Below, one piece after another: positions 7,394 through 10,306 of a DNA stretch of 10,306 bases. The notes under the pieces are model-generated. The model saw only the letters and a list, made by a program, of their open reading frames with translations, had not been told where the DNA came from and made no database searches. The translations under genes and the position numbers were made by a program. The DNA is from CAYLNH01 sp964384625 (GTDB taxonomy: Bacteria; Verrucomicrobiota; Lentisphaeria; JABSQK01). Every line of letters begins with the position of its first letter. The first letter of the stretch is position 1. Location of the stretch: assembly GCA_964384625.1 (NCBI GenBank), contig CAYLNH010000262.1, positions 1 to 10,306 of the forward strand, given 5' to 3'.

Positions 7394-8803
7394 ATGATGA
7401 AGAAACGATATGCCCAGGTCGGCCTCGGCGGCCGCTCCATGATGTACCTCAACGCCCTTACCGACGGGTTCAAGGACAACTCCGAACTGGTCGGTCTTTG
7501 CGACCTCAATCCCGGTCGACTGGAATTGCGGCTGAATCACGTCCGGGAACGCGGGTCTGCAGCTGTCGGCTATGCCGCTGCCGACTTCGACCGGATGATC
7601 AGGGAACAGCGGGTGGATACGGTCATTGTCACAACGAAAGACTGTTTCCATGACGATTACATGATCCGCGCCATGGAACTCGGCTGTGATGTGATCACGG
7701 AGAAACCGATGACCACCGACGAAACGAAATGCCGGGCCATCCTGGACACGCAGAAGAAGACCGGCCGTGACTGTCGGGTCACCTTCAACTACCGCTATTC
7801 CCCGCCGCGCACGCAGGTCAAGGACCTCCTGATGAGCGGCGTCATCGGCGGCATTGTCTCCGTCGACTTCCACTGGCTGCTGGACACGCGCCACGGCGCC
7901 GACTACTTCCGCCGCTGGCACCGGAACAAAGAGAACTCCGGCGGTCTGATGGTGCACAAAGCCACGCACCACTTCGATCTGGTCAACTGGTGGCTCTCGT
8001 CGGTGCCGGAGGAGGTCTTTGCGGCGGGCAAACGCAATTACTACGTGCCGCAGACAGCCGCGCGCTACGGGTTGACCGACCGGGGCGAGCGCTGTCACGA
8101 CTGTGCCGCCGCCGACCGCTGTCCGTTCCGGCTGGACCTGGCCGGCAATGCCCGGCTGAAAGAGGTCTACCTCGACAACGAGAAGTATGACGGCTACTTC
8201 CGTGATCGCTGCGTGTTCAGCGACAGCATCGACATCGAGGACACCATGAGCCTGGTGGTACGCTACCGCAGCGGCGTGCAGATGAGCTATTCGCTGCATT
8301 CATTCATGCCGTGGGAAGGCTTCATGGTCGCGGTCAACGGCACGCGCGGCCGGCTGGAGCATCTGTGTCGCGAATCCGTCTACATCAACGGCGACGGCAG
8401 TACTCCCGGCGAACTGCAGTTGAAGCAGACATCGACGACGGTCTTTCCGCACTTCCATCCGGCCTATCAGGTGGAGCTCTGGACCGGTACCGGCGGTCAT
8501 GGCGGCGGTGATCCCGTGCTGCTCAATGATCTTTTCGGGGACAACCCGCCGGCCGACAAATATCTGCGGGCCGCGGATCAGCGGGCCGGCGCCTGGTCGA
8601 TCATGACCGGGGTTGCGGCGAACCATTCGATGGCCGCCGGCCGGCCCGTTAAGATCGCTGATCTGGTCGGCGAGATCGAGACGCCGGACTACCCGGAAAT
8701 GCCGGATCCCTTCGCGCCCATCCCGGCTGCGGACCTGGCGAAGATCCTGGAGGAACAGGACCGGCCGGTACCTGCGTCCCTGCTGGACCCGGCCCTGACC
8801 TGA
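7394..8803 (+). CDS. Gfo/Idh/MocA-family NAD(P)-dependent oxidoreductase
   Basis: A 469-residue cytoplasmic enzyme, longer than the common 330-390. The N-terminal Rossmann domain begins YAQVGLGGRS (6-15) and contains VGLCDLNPGR (33-42) and VDTVIVTTKDCFHDDYMIRA (74-93). ITEKPMTTD (101-109) holds the EKP motif, whose Lys usually acts in substrate or cofactor binding. The C-terminal sandwich domain contains NYRYSP (132-137) and GGLMVHKATHHFDLVNWW (183-200), with the family's Lys/His active-site region (K189, H192, H193). The family oxidises or reduces sugar and inositol hydroxyls with NAD(P). A cysteine cluster, C234-x2-C237-x5-C243 with C273 further on, is an insertion that may bind metal. ATG at 7394 is followed by a second ATG at 7397; neither has a good Shine-Dalgarno. 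The upstream operator points to control by the adjacent LacI protein. Substrate unknown. Confidence 0.93.
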   Translation: MMKKRYAQVGLGGRSMMYLNALTDGFKDNSELVGLCDLNPGRLELRLNHVRERGSAAVGYAAADFDRMIREQRVDTVIVTTKDCFHDDYMIRAMELGCDVITEKPMTTDETKCRAILDTQKKTGRDCRVTFNYRYSPPRTQVKDLLMSGVIGGIVSVDFHWLLDTRHGADYFRRWHRNKENSGGLMVHKATHHFDLVNWWLSSVPEEVFAAGKRNYYVPQTAARYGLTDRGERCHDCAAADRCPFRLDLAGNARLKEVYLDNEKYDGYFRDRCVFSDSIDIEDTMSLVVRYRSGVQMSYSLHSFMPWEGFMVAVNGTRGRLEHLCRESVYINGDGSTPGELQLKQTSTTVFPHFHPAYQVELWTGTGGHGGGDPVLLNDLFGDNPPADKYLRAADQRAGAWSIMTGVAANHSMAAGRPVKIADLVGEIETPDYPEMPDPFAPIPAADLAKILEEQDRPVPASLLDPALT

Positions 8804-8870
8804 CCACGTTCTGCTTCGCAACCGGCTGTCGCGGCGGCGGAAGAATCCCCCGCCGATCTCCTGCTCTGCC

Positions 8871-8899
8871 TTGACACCAAGCTGATTTCACTTTATCCT
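8871..8899 (+). promoter_or_regulatory. Sigma-70-like promoter of the GntR-type regulator
   Basis: TTGACA (8871-8876, exact consensus) and TATCCT (8894-8899, four of six) are separated by 17 bp. The expected transcription start, about seven bases after the -10, falls at 8906-8908, on or next to the ATG at 8908, so the message would be leaderless or nearly so. Confidence 0.6.
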
Positions 8900-8907
8900 T
8901 TTGTCCC

Positions 8908-9933
8908 ATGCGGATGAAAGCCAAAGACTTGCTGGTGACGTTGCGGCAGCGCATCCTCTCCGGCGACCTCCCGCCAGGCGGCCGGTTGCCGACCAAGCTC
9001 GAGCTGTGCGATCACTACGGCGCCAGCGGCGGCACGGTGCAGAAAGTGCTGGATGCGTTGGCCGACGAGGGGTTTATCCATTCGCGCGGCTGTCTGGGAA
9101 CGTTCGTCCGTGAGCAGCCGCCGCATCTGGCTCGCTTCGGGATGGTATTTTCCACCCCGAGTGGAAGCAATATCTGGACCCGCGTCTTTACCGATGTTGC
9201 TGCGGCTCTCGGCCGGCGGGAGGAGCGCTGGCTGTCCTGTTACTATAACTGCTGGCCCGGGTCGCCGGGGCTCCAGGAATTGGAGCGGGATGTGGAACGC
9301 GGCCGGCTTGCCGCGCTGCTGTTTTTCACCAGTCCGATCATGCTCATGGAGTCGCGGGCGCTGGAACAACCGGGCCTGGCCCGCGTCTTCGTCGGGCCGG
9401 AGTCCAAACGCCCCGACATCCCGACCCTGCGGCTCAGCCCCAGCCATCCGCAGGCCATCGAGCGCTTCGTCGCCAACGGCCGCCGCCGGTTGGCCGTCAT
9501 CACCACCTTCAATCTGTACCAGGGCGGCATCAGGGACATCCTGGGTTGCGCCCGCGACCGCGGCCTGGAAACGCAGCGGCGCTGGGTGCATTACTTCGAT
9601 CCGAAAACGGATATCACGGCCCGCGCCGTGTGTGAACTGATGATGACTCTGCCGAAAAACAACCGGCCCGATGCCGTCTACATCACTGACGACCACCTCG
9701 TGCACGAGGCAACTCTGGGGCTTGCCGACTCCGGGATCGCCGTGCCGGATGATGTCGAGGTAGTCGCTCACGCCAATTTCCCGCAGCCCGAACCCGCGTC
9801 CGTTCCGGTGACCTATCTCGGCTTTGATCTGGCTGACGTCCTGAATCGCGCGCTGGCACTGGTCGACCGGCAACTGGCCGGGAAGACGGTGCCCGCGGAA
9901 GCCTCGGTCGATCCGATCTTCCAGCCGTCCTGA
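8908..9933 (+). CDS. GntR-type regulator with LacI-like ligand-binding domain
   Basis: A 341-residue hybrid regulator. Residues 4-68 are a GntR winged helix-turn-helix: LLVTLRQRILSGDLPPGGRLPTKLELCDHYGASGGTVQKVLDALADEGFIHSRGCLGTFV carries the typical 'G.l.pG.rLPt...L...y..s..Tv...l..L..eG.i....g.Gtfv' pattern. Confidence 0.9.
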   Translation: MRMKAKDLLVTLRQRILSGDLPPGGRLPTKLELCDHYGASGGTVQKVLDALADEGFIHSRGCLGTFVREQPPHLARFGMVFSTPSGSNIWTRVFTDVAAALGRREERWLSCYYNCWPGSPGLQELERDVERGRLAALLFFTSPIMLMESRALEQPGLARVFVGPESKRPDIPTLRLSPSHPQAIERFVANGRRRLAVITTFNLYQGGIRDILGCARDRGLETQRRWVHYFDPKTDITARAVCELMMTLPKNNRPDAVYITDDHLVHEATLGLADSGIAVPDDVEVVAHANFPQPEPASVPVTYLGFDLADVLNRALALVDRQLAGKTVPAEASVDPIFQPS

Positions 9934-10306
9934 TTCCCGGCCGGAAAGCCATGCCCCGGCGATGCGGTTGATCCCGGCCACCACCGCTGTGGATGCGTCC
10001 TGCTGCCTCCGGATCGGGCTGAGTTGGGCGCAGGTCAGTTCTGTTGGTCATTCTCTCGTACCGCGGCCACGGACGGAACGCCTGACGGCTTTGCGCGGTC
10101 GAGACAACCGCGGCCACGAACGGAAGCAGGCCGCCCAAGACGATCGGCAGGACTTCCGGTGGACGCATGTTGTTTTCGATTCTCAAGACCCCGGGTCGCT
10201 CGCCGGCCCGGTGAATGAGTTCATTAGGGCAGGAGACGGCCCCAAGATCCTGCTTTTCGGGCGCTGGGAAGCCAGCTTCCCAGCGCCCGAAAAGCAGGGT
10301 GAGGGG

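Overview
The window is GC-rich DNA (roughly 60% G+C) from a bacterial chromosome, next to one end of an integrated mobile element. The family content is an XTPase joined to a concanavalin-like sandwich domain, a deoxyhypusine-synthase-like protein, a LacI regulator beside a Gfo/Idh/MocA oxidoreductase, and a GntR/LacI-type hybrid regulator. The leading genes of transcription units also lack clear Shine-Dalgarno sequences. Together this recalls the Planctomycetes/Lentisphaerae/Kiritimatiellota side of the PVC group. That assignment is an inference from family composition only, with low to moderate confidence.

Positions 1-725 are the end of an integrative element. The 5' two-thirds of a region containing a tyrosine-recombinase gene (minus strand, start at 548, running off the left edge) is followed by the 3' part of a tRNA-Tyr(GUA) gene (about 660-725). 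That fragment lacks its acceptor and D-arm 5' half, so it looks like an attachment-site copy. A very strong intrinsic terminator (728-775) follows the CCA end. Positions 776-1193 hold no convincing gene.

Positions 1194-4555 carry a tight minus-strand operon with gaps of 30-32 bp: bioD (dethiobiotin synthetase), then a NYN-domain ribonuclease-like protein with an OST-HTH-like RNA-binding region, then a deoxyhypusine-synthase-like protein. The 4556-4961 divergent spacer is rich in repeats and palindromes, including two 55-bp imperfect direct repeats.

Positions 4962-9933 are read on the plus strand. First is an RdgB/HAM1 (XTP/dITP pyrophosphatase) domain translationally fused to a C-terminal concanavalin-like beta-sandwich domain. 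A LacI-family repressor follows, then a Gfo/Idh/MocA oxidoreductase. Nearly identical 20-bp palindromic operators (18/20 identical) precede the last two, indicating a self-regulated sugar-catabolic pair. Last is a GntR-type regulator with a LacI-like ligand-binding domain, whose best promoter predicts an almost leaderless mRNA.

Positions 9934-10306 hold no convincing gene. They contain a 19-bp direct repeat and end in a perfect 24-bp-arm inverted repeat whose flanking T and A tracts are arranged opposite to an intrinsic terminator.
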